A DNA stretch of 64,000 nucleotides from Hysterangium stoloniferum (lineage: Eukaryota; Basidiomycota; Agaricomycetes; Hysterangiales; Hysterangiaceae): contig WHVD01000003.1 in the NCBI GenBank assembly GCA_015178975.1, positions 744,001-808,000 on the forward strand, written 5' to 3'. Shown here piece after piece: positions 51,323 to 63,087 of this stretch. Both the position numbers and the translations under genes were made by a program. The first letter of the stretch is position 1, and each line of letters begins with the position of its first letter. The notes beneath the pieces are model-generated. The model did not search any database. It was given only the letters and a program-made list of their open reading frames with translations, and was not told the origin of the DNA.

Positions 51323-52279
51323 ATGTCGAGAGGCCGCTCACCTTCGCCTCGACACCTAGGCCATACCGATGACGGCTCAGACACTGAAATGCGCAGTGTC
51401 TCTCCTCCTCCTCCAGGCCGCGAAATTCAAAACACCGATCTGAAAGTCCTCGTCATCACCAACCTTACAAGAAATGTTGTGGAATCTCACTTGCGAACGA
51501 TTTTTGGATCGTATGGCGAGATCAAAAAAATCGACCTACCTGTTTTTGCTAAATGTGCGCCAAAGTTATACTATCATAGTCTTGGTCACTGATGCGTCTC
51601 CTTAGCTGGTCAAAATCGCGGAAAAGCAGCGTTGGAATACGTCGAATCTGCTGCAGCAGAGAAGGCAGTATTGCATATGAACAAAGGTCAAATAGATGGT
51701 GCAATACTGAATGTGGAGCTGTCCAATACCATCCTTCGTGATCGCTCTAGGTCACGGTCACCTAGACCGCCTCCTCGCATCAACACAAGGAATGGACGGG
51801 GAACCCGTAGATCTGCTAGTCGGTCTTTGTCACTCCCTCGTCGCAGAGGTGCACCTCCTCCCCCCCGAGACCATGATAGGTATAGGTCGAGATATTCTCC
51901 ACCCCGTCGTCGTAGCCCGTACTTTGACAGGCGTCGTGGACCACCAGGAAGGAGTACATATCGTCCCCGTTCAGTATCCCGTTCACGCTCCCCGCCCAGA
52001 AGACGAGCGCCAGGGCGAGCTACTCCACCGAGGCGTTCTCCTAGTTATGAGAGAGGGGGCACCGGATATCGTGCAAGGCGCTCAAGGAGCAGAAGCTCTT
52101 ACTCATTGGCATCTAGTCGTTCAAGAAGCCGTTCTTACAGCAGCCGTTCGCGTTCGCGATCATACTCATACTCTTCCAGATCATCTAGAAGAACTCGAAG
52201 CAGATCCGCTCGGTCTAGTAAGAGTAGGAATCGAGATGATATCAGAGACAGCAGATCGAGAAGCCGTAGTCCACTCTGA
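51323..52279 (+). CDS. RNPS1-like SR protein (RRM plus RS tail)
   Basis: Two exons (51323-51554, 51606-52279) give 301 residues. A short Ser/Pro N-terminus precedes one RRM with LKVLVITNLTRNVVESHL, YGEIKKIDLP, RGKAALEYVESAAAEKAVLHM and GAILNVEL. The C-terminal two thirds are Arg/Ser and Arg/Pro rich (RSRSRSPRPPPR, then SRSRSRSYSSRSRSRSYSYS). RNPS1 is a splicing activator and exon-junction-complex partner in animals. In-frame codons continue about 87 positions upstream of the ATG, but that sequence is not conserved-looking, so I start at MSRGRSPSP. Confidence 0.87.
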
Positions 52280-52383
52280 TGGATTTACAATGCACCCCGC
52301 TTCTGGTGTTGTTATTTGCTTTATATCGTCTTGCACTCTGAATATGCTCGTTTTAAATTTTTATTACAATAAAATGTGAATGT

Positions 52384-55300
52384 CTACAAATTATCTGAAT
52401 TATCTGAGGCATCATCCGTCAAGAAAGGTCTGAATCTGCCATTAGACATGTATTGACATGGTGCTCTCAATGACTCACGTGTATTCGTAATCATTTCGTC
52501 GAATGACATTTGACATCCACTCTTCATCAACGTCTTCTAGTGCATAGCCTGGACCACCTGCAAGGCTGAGTACCACAGGAAGCAGAACGAGACCGTGGAG
52601 TGCACCAGATATGATCAAAGTTAACCACATTCTAAAGTAGTATATCTAAAGGATTTGGTCAAGAAGGGGTTGACTTTGAAGAGCAAATCATTACCTCCAG
52701 TAACTTGGACCGAGTCAGCGCGAGGACTGATATACCGATTAACTTTGTAAATGTGATCCCAGAAAGAACCTGCATCGAATGTTACATACTATCGGGCCTT
52801 TCCAGTAAATTGAACTAACCGAAGGACCAACGTCAACCAGAGCGGTCCACATACGCTCGTCGCGCTCTTTTTGACTTGCAAGAATATCCACCGGAAGACC
52901 AGCGCCAGCGCCCATAAACGCTCTAGCGATATGAGAAGAAAATTCGACAGCGATCCCAAGTGATATCACCAAGTTGACCAAGCTGATTGCGTTCAACATG
53001 ATGCCCCACACCCCCATAGTCCCCATGACACTAACTACTGTCAGTGCCACCACTCCGGTAACAATCGTACTTGTGCGCCAAGATCCTAGTAAGATCCCCG
53101 TGACGAGAAGTACAGAACCAAGCCCCAATCCGAGGATTTCTTGCGTAGTCGCAATGATGTGCATATATTGATCGAAATATACATAGAAAAGAGAGTAAGG
53201 AAACACCTTAGTCCCAGTTTTCGAAGAAATATCCGCCGCTATACGATTTGCAGCTGTCAACGCATTAATGAAGTCTTCCTGAGTCTTGAGTGGTGAATGT
53301 GATGTTCTGAAATGTGAAGCTTCCACAGACATGTTGTTTGCGTCCAGGGATAATGCTGTGCTATATGCGGCTTGGCCGCCCAAAGGGCAAACCTCGTCAG
53401 TTGGAGAACGCAGCCATTGGCGAAGATACAACATGAACTCGCTCCCCTCTGGCATCCCGTCAAGCGTTATGTTCCAACTAGGTACGCGACCCTCAAAACA
53501 TGGACGACAGCGCCGATTGGCATCTTGAGGCGAACAGAATTGTGTTGGATCGTCTTTTCGCACTCTACAACATGCGTCAAGAGCCGGATCGAGCCATTTA
53601 AGAAAATCGTCGATCCACGAAGCGGCGGGTTGGGAAATAAACGAGGATTCGCTCCTGTTTCTCTCCACTTCAAGAATATTAGCAAGGGAGCCTTGTAAAC
53701 ATGTCGAAAACCGCCCGCATAATTTGCGTTGATCAACAATTGAAGTGACATTGACCTCTTGCGAGACAAAGTATACAGGTGGTCCGACATCAAGATACGC
53801 ATCCACGGCGTTGAAATAGGGAATCAGATATGATTCTGCAGGAAGTGCCAATCGTTGATCTGGTAATACGCTATTATTTAAAATGGTAGAGCCATAGTTA
53901 AATGACTTATCTCACCCAGTCCCAGTTGAATGTGTTGCATAGAAATAACTGATACAACAAATATACCACCGAAAATGATAAGCACGGCACCTTTCACAGG
54001 ACCTCGCATCAAAAATGGTGCATACGTCCGTCGCATGAAACGAGCAATACGACCGAGACCTACACTGGAAGATGCATCGGTCAACGCGATTCGCGAGAGA
54101 ATCCGAATGCACGGGAAACAATCAATGCGGCCAGCCTAAAGAATACGTTAGCCTTACTCCATCTCTAGATAACAAGTGGCGGTTACCTCAGTACGTCTTA
54201 AATCAATTACAAGAGCGCTGATGAAAACTGTGACTTGCAAGATTGCATTGAGGAAAACACTTCCGGCGGCATACAAAGCAAAATTTCGTACTGCCGGCAT
54301 TGGCACGAGAGCCCCCAGAGCGAAGGCGACTGTTTCAGAGATGGAGCTGAGCAAAATGGACGGACCCATCTTCGCTAATGTACGAGCAACGCGCTCCTCG
54401 GGTGAGAGATATAAAGGCGCAGAGTCTGTATCAATAGATTCATCTCTAGATTCGAATGGTAGACGACGAATAGTGGAAATTGGGGACAATGGACCGGCTC
54501 CAAGAGCATTAAGGGATGCATTCGGTCCGTGCAATATATTCTGGCGATCCAATTCATGAACCAAGATAAAAACATTATCAACGCCAACGGCAAGCACTAG
54601 GAAAGGAATAACTTCTGCTATAATAAGGGTGGTCTTGACGCCAAGGAGGGAGAAGAGACCGACCGATGATGAGACGGAAATTATTACGAGCATTATACCG
54701 AAAAGCCCAAGGGTAAACTTCGAGCCAACAAATAGTCTTCTGGGAAGTCGAGGGAAGAGGCGAGGTGGATCTAATCCTTCAACAGTAGAGGACGAAGAAA
54801 TCATCGATTTCCGTTGAAACAACCGGGGAAAGTCTGCTGCCCATGATCTCAAGGAGCTCACAACACCTTCCTCTTCCGGCCCAATTTCCCCATTACCCAG
54901 CGTCAAAGAGATGTAGATGAACATCACAACATATGATAAGACTACGATTTTGATGTCCATGTTCGTACTCTTGTTTATTTCTTCTTCAAGTGACACTCCA
55001 GTGGAGAAGACAATGTCGGCATTAGCGGCCGTATGGCTATTATCAGACAACTGCTGTAAGAAAGCCTTCAAAGTGCGTTCCCATTCTTCAGCTTTACCCT
55101 TTATAGTTGCGTCCAATGAATCAGAGATTACATATGTTACAATCATGGCGTGTGCGTTTAACCATTGTTTACTGCCGGACTCTTCTGCGCTGGGAACCCC
55201 CCCTAAGACATACTCTGGAGCAAGGGGTTGACGAAAATCTGGCAGGCAATCTGTAGGTTGCGACGCACAATGTGAGATTCGCTTGGCCCATGAGGTAGAG

Positions 55301-56865
55301 TTATATTTTTCTAAAGTATGATCAAACCAACCAGTAATGGATTGAACTACACAAGATCCAGATGGACCTGAGGGCTTGAAACAGACATCGTCGAGTGTGT
55401 GACCATTTGGTGAGCGCAGGACACGAATGTCATTCTCCACATTGAACCACCAATTAAGACGGTCCCATGTCAAAATAGGGTCTATGGAGGCATCGTTAAT
55501 CCTTAAATGGCTGCTATCGGAGTCCATTGTTGGTGTGATGAAAATCTGCTCTGTGCGGTAAAAGGGTCCAAAGTTCTGATCGAAAATTTCTTTTTGAATC
55601 TTGTTATCAGACGTCGGTGCCACCCATAGTCTGACAGGGTCCGTTTCAATTTCGAAGTCCTTCCAACCGATGTTCAAAACACCAATGGCAGTAAAGATAA
55701 TACAGAACCACAACCAGGGGTGATTAGCGCAGGATGCCCCTAGTTTATAAAATGAACGCCGAAAAAACGAATTTAGACGGTAACGTGGAGGCTGCAAAGT
55801 GTCGATAGGATCGAGCAAGGATGCACCTCGACCCAGATGGCGAGAGTCGGAATGACCGCCAGTGGAATCTTCTCCGTCAAGATGTTGAGCCAGGGAGGAG
55901 GCCCCAACAAGTCCTCGGGGATTAGACGCCAACGAAGACGTCCCAGAGGGTGCATCCCCTGAAAGAGCCACACGTTCGTAGGTTCCCTCACGACGTCTTC
56001 GAACAGATGACTCAATCAGGTATCCAATCACAAACGCAAGAGTCGCCAAAGAATAAGTGATAATGAGTAGGAACGACAGACATGTTATCGCCCCGACGTG
56101 ACATGATGGCTCTGAGCCTGGAGGAGGAATATAAGGAAGAACTGGACATGTCAAAGGACAATCTATGCAGGAACAACGACTGGTGAGATCGCTATCGTAG
56201 CAATTGAGTGTCACGGCATCAAATGGCGTTTTTGATGAAGGCACCTGGTCAGGATAATTGATCTGAAATGGGCTTCCTAGGTCCTTCTTTTCTCCCATAA
56301 ACTGCAAAAATGCTGAATAATTCTTGGCACCCCCGCCAATGAAGTCCATAGCGTATCCGTTCGACGCACTAAACTTGATATCCTTGCAGCTGTTATAAAA
56401 ACCTGCCCCAAATCGCTCACTGACGTAAAAGTCAACAGATTCCACTGCCGTCTGGTTGCTACTGGTAATCTGAGTATTGGTCACGTTGATGAATGTGCCC
56501 TGATCGGGAGAGCATGTAAAGGAGCAAAAAAATGACCTGAAATTGTTACGACAAGCTGGACAGGGTGATATAATACTTTCAACCTGAGAGAACCTGCCTT
56601 CCAGCATTTCAAGCTGCTCGGATGTACAGCATACAGGACCATCTGCATAAGAAGAACCACATATTGAGACAAGCTGAGATCGAAACACTTCGTTCTCGGG
56701 CTAAATGCTGACGCGTCATCAATCCGTTCTACAACTGAAGAGCAAAACGCTGACCTCTACTGCTGGACCATCATAAGGGCACGGTAATTGTGAAGTGAAT
56801 ATGCTCTCCGACCCGCATGTACCGCGCATTGCACATTGTCCTGAGATGTCCTTAGAGTTTACCAT
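52384..56865 (-). CDS. NCR1: Niemann-Pick C1-type sterol transporter (Ncr1), 5' end uncertain
   Basis: Seven exons right to left (56865-56755, 56700-54187, 54135-53916, 53859-52820, 52769-52695, 52645-52479, 52429-52384) give 1390 residues. The cysteine-rich sterol-binding N-domain has GQCAMRGTCG, CPYDGPA and SPCPACRNNFRSFFCSFTCS. The sterol-sensing domain (about residues 630-840) and the second RND half (SLVNLVISLGIAVEFSSHI) follow. The tail ends EYTPFLTDDASDNSDNL. NPC1 proteins export sterols across the vacuole/lysosome membrane and need a signal peptide. The first ATG I can find (56865, MVNSKDISGQC) gives none. A 1.1-kb repeat starts 16 bp upstream. A signal-peptide exon may lie beyond it or be lost. 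Confidence 0.9.
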
Positions 56866-56880
56866 CTCGAAACCCGAAGT

Positions 56881-57945
56881 TGGAACGGACTAATTCCGTT
56901 AGTACGTGTTCTTTGTAATGGGAATGTTTCCCCTTTTAAGCTCCGCCATCGTGGAGTCAGCTCCCGCCGCCTTTTGTCTCTTGCCACCATCGTCTGAGTG
57001 GCCGGCCCTCAAGGATTGCCCAGGCTTTCCTTGAGTAATTTTCTTTTTCCTTGGAATCTCCACCCGGACACCACTCTAGTTTTGGCACTGCCCATAGAGG
57101 GGTCCGTTCGTCCTTCCCAGCAGGGGGTTCGGAAAATGGGTGGCTCAGATATCCTTCACCCCTTTCGAAGTCCATCCTGCCTTTCTGAAAACCACTCCGG
57201 ATCTTTGAACCATAATGGCTTATACTACGACTTCGTCACCCCATCGCTGCCATGTTCCTATGATTGAACCATAATGGCTACCCTACACTATGCCGACCGC
57301 GTCGGCCCTTTGCAACCCATGTTCCTATGACAATTCAGTGGCTCTTTGAAGACACAGCTTCTCTGTCTTCCCTCTCTTCATCCTGGCAGGATCCTTCAAC
57401 TGCATTCTTTTGGCGACATTCGTGATATGTTCGCTCCCGGCCCTCTGTGCCTCCGCTCCATTCTTTCATTGGGCTCGCTCATGTCCCCATCAGCATGTTT
57501 TGCGCAATGGAGCCTGTGGCCCCTGGATTCGCGTCCACCGGGGGTCCACTCACCCAAACATGGACAAAGACAAAGATGGAACGGACTAATTCCGTTAGTA
57601 CGTGTTCTTTGTAATGGGAATGTTTCCCCTTTTAAGCTCCGCCATCGTGGAGTCAGCTCCCGCCGCCTTTTGTCTCTTGCCACCATCGTCTGAGTGGCCG
57701 GCCCTCAAGGATTGCCCAGGCTTTCCTTGAGTAATTTTCTTTTTCCCACCATCCCACCCTTTCCTGCTCCTTTATTGCCCTAAAACTCGTAGTTTAGATT
57801 GATTTTTCATGTATTTACTATTAGTTTGGCATGCTGTTGGGGCTCGCTCATGTCCCCATCAGCATGTTTTGCGCAATGGAGCCTGTGGCCCCTGGATTCG
57901 CGTCCACCGGGGGTCCACTCACCCAAACATGGACAAAGACAAAGA
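56881..57945. repeat. Composite two-module repeat A-x-B-A-y-B
   Basis: Module A (170 bp, starting TGGAACGGACTAATTCCG) occurs at 56881-57050 and 57577-57746. Module B (106 bp, starting GGGCTCGCTCATGTCC) occurs at 57471-57576 and 57840-57945. The copies look essentially identical. Unrelated middles of 420 bp and 93 bp separate A from B in the first and second unit, and the first B abuts the second A. No coding sequence, LTR hallmark or target duplication is recognised. It fills the divergent space between NCR1 and DPH6. Confidence 0.85.
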
Positions 57946-57999
57946 CCTCCTATATCCTCGAGGCGGAGCTCAGGCGGTAGTATGAAGAAAGTTGGCAGC

Positions 58000-58015
58000 G
58001 TGACATGAATGTCAC
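58000..58015. promoter_or_regulatory. Perfect palindrome upstream of DPH6
   Basis: GTGACAT-GA-ATGTCAC, two exact 7-bp arms, ends 17 bases before the DPH6 start. It is a candidate factor site or leader hairpin. Confidence 0.45.
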
Positions 58016-58032
58016 ATACTGAAAGACTCTAA

Positions 58033-60331
58033 ATGAAATATGTCGCATTGCTTAGTGGAGGGAAAGACAGTTGTTACAATTTGCTTCACTGTGCGCAGAA
58101 CGGCCATCAACTTGTGGCAGCGGCATCTCTTGGTCCTGGCCCAGGGAAAGGTCAACGAGAGTCTATGTTCATACTTTATCCATAGCTCATTTTTTGCCAG
58201 ACGAAATCGATTCTTATCTTTATCAAACCGTTGGTCAAGATGCCATCCAGCTTATCGCAGATGCATTGGAAGTTCCTTTGTTGAGAAGGGTAATCACTGG
58301 TGAAGCGGTCAACCAGGATAGCGAGTATGGATCCCGCCTATCCCTTGACCCTGATGGGGTTAGAGGAGACGAAACAGAAGATTTGTTGGCGTTGCTTTTA
58401 GAGGTTAAGGTGTGGCGCGAGATCCCCCCCCCTTTCTCGTGAGCTGAATCGTGAAGCATTAATCAGTTTCAGTTCCCTGAGATTCAAGGTGTATCAGTTG
58501 GCGCAATACTCTCGAATTATCAGCGTGTGCGGATTGAGCATGTTTGTCAACGACTATCTTTAACACCCCTGTGTTATCTGTGGCAACGTGACCAGTCGGA
58601 GCTGCTTGGAGAAATGATTGACAGTGGGATGGACGCTATCCTGATCAAAGTTGCTGGTATTGGTCTAACCACCCGGCACCTGGGCACTACATTGGCAGAA
58701 ATGCAACCCATTCTAATGAAATTGGTATGGATAATCCGATGGTCTGTGATTCTATTACTAGTAACATACCGCCGCAGAATGACTTATATGGTGCTCATGT
58801 CTGTGGCGAGGGAGGGGAGTATGAGTCGTTTACGTTGGACTGCCCTATGTTTAAGTCTCGCATCATACTGTGCGTCTTGAAAATGTTTTTAAACCTGTAT
58901 TCTGACACAATCTAGGGATGATACCGAAATCGTCATTCATTCTGATAGCGATTTTGCTACAGTTGCCTATCTCAGAGTAAAACAGGCTCATTTGGAAAAA
59001 AAGCTCTCAGATTCCTCTGTCATGAAGGTTGTGTCGTCACCGCCTACCTTCGGTGATCAGGATTACCGAGTCAGAGACGCCGTTTTACGTACTCGACCTG
59101 ACGATTTACCCATTGTTTTAATGTCTGCACCTGATGCCTATGAGCTATGGAAGAACAAGGAAATTTACACGCCATGTACGAATAAATGTGGATCTTGGGT
59201 CGTGGCAAAGGGCGTTGGAGCAGTAGTTGGTAGCAATGAATCGATTGAAGACGAGGTAAAAAGGTGTTTTGAGAGCATTCGAGGTGAGGACTATTGCATC
59301 AATAAATCATGAAAAAAATTACTCAAGTATACAGAACAACTTGCCGTATATTCTCTGAATATATCGGACATAGCGAATGTAACCCTACTGCTTTCTTCGA
59401 TGGATTTTTTTCCCGCCATAAATTTGGTCTACTCTTCATTTTTTGGTTCTAGTCCCCCCGCACGAGCGTGTGTTGCAACCGATCTACCATCACCATATCG
59501 CCTACAAATGGAGTGCATTGCATGTGCTTCGTGTCATTCTTTTGACCGGCGCGCCTTGCATGTCCAAAGCCTTAGTTATTGGGCCCCGGCGAATATTGGG
59601 CCGTATTCGCAAGCTATCACGGTAATTAAAAACAATTTATCATATTGTACTCTTAATTTTTTATAGGTTGGCAGACGCATTTTCGTATCTGGCCAAATTG
59701 GCCTTCTGCCGTCAAGTCACAGCCTACCTTCTCCACCATCCCTCTCTCAAGAACTGGCATTATCTATGCGACATATACGCACTATAATCGATTCAATAGA
59801 GACAACCACAGAAAACTGTCGCGACAGCGTGATTCAAGGTGTCTTTTCGTGGTTTACACAGGCGCAAGATTTGCCCGCTATCCAGGAAGGAATGGAGGCG
59901 TCATGCACAGTAGGTGTGACCCAACGAACGTCATCCGTGGTGCTAAACATCTGCAGTTCGGCAAAGGGGCTGCAGTTACTTTGTTTATAATGATCAAATC
60001 ATTGCCTAAGTTAGCACTGGTGGAAACTCAAGTGTTGTTGCACACCGGTCGTGAAGAACTGTCCGAAGACGACGAAAGACCCCGGCGTTGCATATCTCAA
60101 TTTGAAAGCGGTTGCGTATTCTTATTGGATAAAAGAATATAGCCTAATCGGGGTGTAGGCAGTTTACCTGGGCTTGAAGCCCAATGGGAGGTTTCTCGCT
60201 TTGATGATCTCGATGCTTTCATGATTGTAGTCGGGTGTATGAACGATGACGGTAATCTTGATAATCTCAATCAATTCTCATCTTTCTTACCGTATTCCAG
60301 ATATTGGTCGAATAGGAGATGGGCTAGCTAA
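58033..60331 (+). CDS. DPH6: Diphthine-ammonia ligase with RidA-like domains
   Basis: Ten exons (58033-58150, 58186-58409, 58467-58724, 58778-58869, 58916-59283, 59335-59621, 59667-59909, 59957-60110, 60159-60234, 60301-60331) give 616 residues. The N-terminal ATP-pyrophosphatase domain starts MKYVALLSGGKDSCYNLLHC. It continues with AILSNYQRVRIEHVC, TPLCYLWQRDQ and the conserved GAHVCGEGGEYESFTLDCP. Two RidA/YjgF-like segments follow (from about residue 355), as in yeast Dph6. The enzyme performs the last amidation of diphthamide on elongation factor 2. Intron 1 is exactly 35 nt. The second RidA-like part is divergent and the last short exon (YWSNRRWAS) is the least certain. Confidence 0.9.
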
Positions 60332-60610
60332 GACGTCATCACTTCAAAAACTCTGGCCTCACACTACTTTGATACGCCTCTTTCACACCCCATCAGCAAG
60401 CCCTGAGTGTAAGTCTTTACCAAATGGCTCATTATTATCTCTAAACATTTACCACCGTAGTGCATACACTGTATCAACGCTTATTTGGTGTAAGTGCCAA
60501 CCTACCAACGATAACACCGATCTCGGCTAGATTGGTTGCGACTTGGGCACGAAATTGGGATTATGCACTTTGTTTTGTCGGATAAGGAATCAATCTAAGT
60601 GAAGTTTATA
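60332..60610. other. Intergenic, convergent 3' ends
   Basis: This 279-bp stretch lies between the convergent DPH6 and FRS1 stops. No gene is seen. Confidence 0.45.
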
Positions 60611-62954
60611 TTACCGTTGCGCCGTCCAAACCGTGTTTATCTCCTTTTTGAAAGGTTCAAGTGTGAACTCAAGGGCTGAGCATGGATACCCAATTTCGAA
60701 ATTTTGAAGAACGCTTGGATGAAGTATACCCAAAACACCAATTTTGGTGTCACTAGCAGAGGCAGATCTAGAATGATGTTTGATGTTTGTTGGCGTTGAA
60801 GCTCCTTTGACAGCGGGTGCGCGGTAATAGATAGTGGCAGCACGACCAGGGAAAAAAGTGGGATCTAGTGCATTCTTTAGCAATAGTTGTTCAACAAAGA
60901 AAAGGATAAATACCATCTGTTTCAAGGAGATAATAGCCGGTTTCCATTGATTTGTCTCCTGCTGGAATTCGCGGGATTTCCAACATTTGCATTATCCTAT
61001 TTAATAACCCGTGCACAATCTCAAATCCTGCAGTTTTGTTGCACCATACTGCAGCGGCATGTCGCACATTACGCGCTTGCCTCTCGAGTGACTTGTCTTT
61101 GAAAACCACGTCCGACGTTTCGAATACTCGGATAGGGAGGGCATGGCTGCGGTTCTCCCTTATGGTCTTCAAAAGTCCTGGTACTAGAGATGTCCGCACA
61201 ACTTGAAATTCTAAGGTCTTCGGATTTGCAATTTTAACAGCTTGGGTGCCATCGTCAACCCTTTCCATCCATTCAAAGTTCTCTTCGTGTGAACACTAGG
61301 AAAAGGGAGTAAATTTCGGTACCAGACGCTAATTGAGGAATATCGAACCAGTATAAGAGGGAGAACCTCAATCCAGCCTGCCATAGCCCATTCCACTCGG
61401 ACAAGATCACTAAGCTTGCTGATGGCGAGTGGTTGAGCCACAGTATTCGTCGATGGAAAGGTTTTTGGCAGATTGTTGAATCCGTATGCAATGGCTGCGT
61501 CTTCCATGATATCACATTCGTGTAAGATATCCGGACGAGTTGGAGGGATCTGTAACAACAGCTCATCATCGCTATTCGGCGAAGCCCTAGCTAACAAACT
61601 CATGCGCTGCAAAAGTGTACAGATCTCCGAGGAGGACAAATTAAGCCCAGTACATGCATTGATGTAGGATTTGTGTGCTGTGGTACTACGTGGCGAAATA
61701 CTAGGGGTAATCGTCGTCACGCCATTTGGATACACGACCCTTACGGGCTCTACCCTATACATAGACGGTTATAACTTATATGAGTACCACGGATACCTGA
61801 AACGTACGTAAAAGGTTCTTCACAATACTCTGAAAATATAAGGGCAATCATGTTAATAACAATTGCCAACTTCGTCTCGTCAGTTGCTGTGGTATCGATA
61901 AAAACATTTCGAGTGTTCAAAGTAATCTTGGAGTGCTCAGAATTGATAATCGGTGGCATGGAAAGAACCTGGTCACAGGAGTCATATATTATGGGATATA
62001 CTGGTGATTCTTTGATGATCGGAAGGTACCGCGAAAGATGCCTATCAGCCTATATAACATTGAGAATGCGGCATACGTGAAGAGGCCGGATTTGACATTA
62101 CCTCATACAGTGTCATGAGTTCTTCGGCTGTATTCGCTGTATTTTTGTTCAAAGGAATGAACTTAATATCCTTGGGTGGTTGTGCTTGGTACCGAAAGGG
62201 GGGACGTAACGTATCAAGGTCATGGGTTCCAATCGCTACTAGCGTACGGCGTCGAGCCAAATTCTGATGCAATTTATCTTGTAAATCTATAAAGGATGCA
62301 TATGATCTCTGAGTGAACTTTATGTTTCGCAGGATTGCTCCAGCAAAATAAGGGCGAATTTGAGCAACCTGAACACATTCACATGAAATGCGCAGGAACG
62401 GAGGCTTGATGACATACCTCAGGAGAAACTGTTACAGTCAAGAGTCGCTCTTCGCCTCCTGACGGTAAGACAAGCTTGTAATCGGGAGGTGTATCTTTCT
62501 TCAGGAAAATACGTAGAGCGCGTGCGATACCCTCTATGCAAAGAAGATCGTATCTATAATAGACTTATTGGCTGTCATTGGGTTATATAAGCTATTGATC
62601 ACTTGCCTGTTCGCTGGTATCTCTATTTTGAGTTGCTATAAATACTAATCAGCAGCGCACAAGAACACGTTTTGCTAGAACATACTGAGCGTTCAGTAGG
62701 GAGGCCCCGCTTGATTGCCTCATTCACCTCTTCTGTAGTCTATCATGGCTCATCAATACGTATAATATATCCACGCTTTGAATACTTACATCTTCATCTA
62801 GCTCAAGACCGTAGTCAAAACAAAGCTGATCGAATGCCTCTGTGGCTGATGAAAAGTGATAGTGAGTAGAATATTAGTATGCAGCTTCATACTTACTGTA
62901 TTGGTGACCCAATCTTTCGTACAGGTCTTCCTTGTCTACTGATACTGTGGGCAT
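60611..62954 (-). CDS. FRS1: Cytosolic phenylalanyl-tRNA synthetase beta subunit
   Basis: Ten exons right to left (62954-62897, 62845-62790, 62739-62686, 62635-62607, 62553-62418, 62368-62102, 62049-61808, 61754-61349, 61295-60914, 60864-60611) give 627 residues. Blocks include [89 protein letters not shown] and [19 protein letters not shown], ending [20 protein letters not shown]. This is the non-catalytic beta subunit needed for the heterotetramer. Intron 4 uses a GC donor (gcaagt at 62606) and exon 4 is only 29 nt. The start lies 133 bp from the divergent ankyrin gene. Confidence 0.95.
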
Positions 62955-63087
62955 GATTTGGAGTCAGTAAAGAAATGAATCGCCAAACCCCCGGTTTCTC
63001 ACGCGGTAGCGGTTCGATCTGCCAATTACTAATATTGCCTATTACAGGTTTTCGTGAACAACAGCTACAGCATCGCACTGTGGTATA
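62955..63087. promoter_or_regulatory. Very short divergent promoter FRS1 / ankyrin gene
   Basis: Only 133 bp separate the two start codons, so the two promoters overlap. No specific site can be named. Confidence 0.5.

Noticed and set aside
51711-52379. Second plus-strand frame of 222 codons in the RNPS1-like gene
   Set aside because: It is the +1 shadow of the Arg/Ser-rich tail; the RRM-containing frame is the real one.
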